Origin: JAQBGV01 sp032128395
Lineage (GTDB): Bacteria > Planctomycetota > UBA8108 > UBA1146
Reading direction: 5' to 3'
Assembly (NCBI GenBank): GCA_032128395.1
Contig: JAQBGV010000041.1
Span: forward strand, 1 to 6,453
DNA length: 6,453 nt
The notes beneath the pieces are model-generated. The model was not told the DNA's origin. It saw only the letters and a list, made by a program, of their open reading frames with translations, and made no database searches. Both the position numbers and the translations under genes were made by a program. Shown in pieces: positions 6,222-6,453 of the stretch (positions within the stretch are counted from its first letter, which is position 1; each line of letters begins with the position of its first letter).

Positions 6222-6284
6222 CTCGTTGGGGTGAATCGCGAGCGGCTCTGCCGCGACCGAGAGGGGGCTGGGAGCCAGCCCCCT
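6222..6284. repeat. Structured repeat type B, copy 1
   Basis: A 63-bp unit identical to 6310-6372 (88-bp offset). It opens with CTCGTTGGGGTGAAT and carries two perfect hairpins: GCGGC-TCT-GCCGC (6242-6254), and a 10-bp stem AGGGGGCTGG-GAG-CCAGCCCCCT (arms 6262-6271 and 6275-6284, triloop GAG). A third, weaker stem lies just upstream, CGAGC (6207-6211) with GCTCG (6221-6225). No T-tract follows the hairpin on either strand, so a terminator role is not supported. It resembles REP- or MITE-like interspersed elements. Confidence 0.85.
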
Positions 6285-6294
6285 AAAAATACAT

Positions 6295-6372
6295 GCGAGC
6301 AGAGCTCGCCTCGTTGGGGTGAATCGCGAGCGGCTCTGCCGCGACCGAGAGGGGGCTGGGAGCCAGCCCCCT
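6295..6372. repeat. Structured repeat type B, copy 2 with preceding hairpin
   Basis: Positions 6310-6372 repeat copy 1 base for base, including both hairpins (6330-6342 and 6350-6372). Immediately before it is a perfect hairpin GCGAGC-AGA-GCTCGC (6295-6309), so the full element may be a three-hairpin unit of about 80-90 bp. The 11 bp GAGCTCGCCTC (6302-6312) is the exact inverse of 6214-6224 at copy 1. It is followed by TTTAG and by a stray half-stem CCAGCCCCCC (6380-6389), a remnant of another hairpin. Confidence 0.85.
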
Positions 6373-6394
6373 TTAGTAACCAGCCCCCCAAGAA

Positions 6395-6453
6395 AGCGAG
6401 CGGAGCGAAGCCTCGTTGGGGTGAATTGTGAGCGGCTTCGCCGCGAGCAAGAG
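6395..6453. repeat. Structured repeat type B, copy 3, diverged and cut by window edge
   Basis: From 6412 the sequence again reads CTCGTTGGGGTGAAT and matches copies 1 and 2 at 36 of 42 positions to the edge. The GCGGC/GCCGC stem (6432-6444) is unchanged while the triloop changes from TCT to TTC. The upstream segment GCGAGCGGAGCGAAGC (6395-6410) aligns with the hairpin before copy 2. The array probably continues beyond the window. Confidence 0.7.

Noticed and set aside
6262..6284. The 10-bp hairpin as an intrinsic terminator
   Set aside because: Neither strand has a proper U-tract after it (copy 2 has only TTT on the plus strand), no gene ends next to it, and it occurs as part of a repeated unit.
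5990..6391. N-terminal extension of the 87-aa gene to 221 residues
   Set aside because: The added residues are translated repeats (Arg/Pro/Ser-rich, with near-duplicate segments), while a good ribosome binding site precedes the ATG at 5989.
6222..6453. CRISPR array
   Set aside because: Only three copies of a long (about 63-bp) hairpin-bearing unit, with unequal 25- and 39-bp gaps that themselves contain repeat remnants; no cas genes.

Overview
The window is GC-rich (by eye well above 60%) and comes from a Gram-negative bacterium: it encodes an outer-membrane porin and a lipobox-bearing periplasmic binding protein. All recognisable genes lie on the minus strand. The mix of an OprO/OprP-type porin, a Pst operon and GC-rich palindromic repeats would suit a planctomycete or another environmental, non-enteric lineage. 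That placement is an impression, not something the window proves.

Reading along the minus strand from right to left, the layout is as follows. (1) 5990-6453 holds no credible gene. It contains a hairpin-rich interspersed-type repeat in three copies (the last cut by the window edge) and a pair of 35-bp degenerate direct repeats. (2) 5726-5989 is a small 87-residue, coiled-coil-like protein of unknown function, followed by a candidate intrinsic terminator at 5675-5701. (3) 5560-5603 is a striking Pho-box promoter: three exact CTTCAC hexamers in perfect 11-bp phase, 10 nt ahead of a -10-like TATCGT. (4) 1160-5523 is a compact pstS-pstC-pstA-pstB-phoU operon. Its junctions are butted or overlapping (TAG followed directly by GTG; an ATGA overlap; a 5-nt gap; a 16-nt gap or an 8-nt overlap), and two genes use non-ATG starts. 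(5) 1051-1159 is a short gap with a second, weaker Pho-box-like array. It shares the 10-mer CTTCACAGAG with the pst promoter in the same promoter position. (6) 1-1050 is the N-terminal 350 residues of a phosphate-selective-type porin that runs off the left edge.

Together the genes describe a full phosphate-scavenging route: porin across the outer membrane, PstS capture in the periplasm, the PstC/PstA channel and PstB ATPase in the inner membrane, and PhoU as the signalling brake. The promoter evidence suggests that the porin and the pst operon are two separately controlled members of one Pho regulon. The regulator (a PhoB/PhoR-type pair) is not in the window. I see no phage, CRISPR, RNA gene or new defence or biosynthetic system. 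The points most worth a second look are the paired Pho boxes and the structured repeat array.
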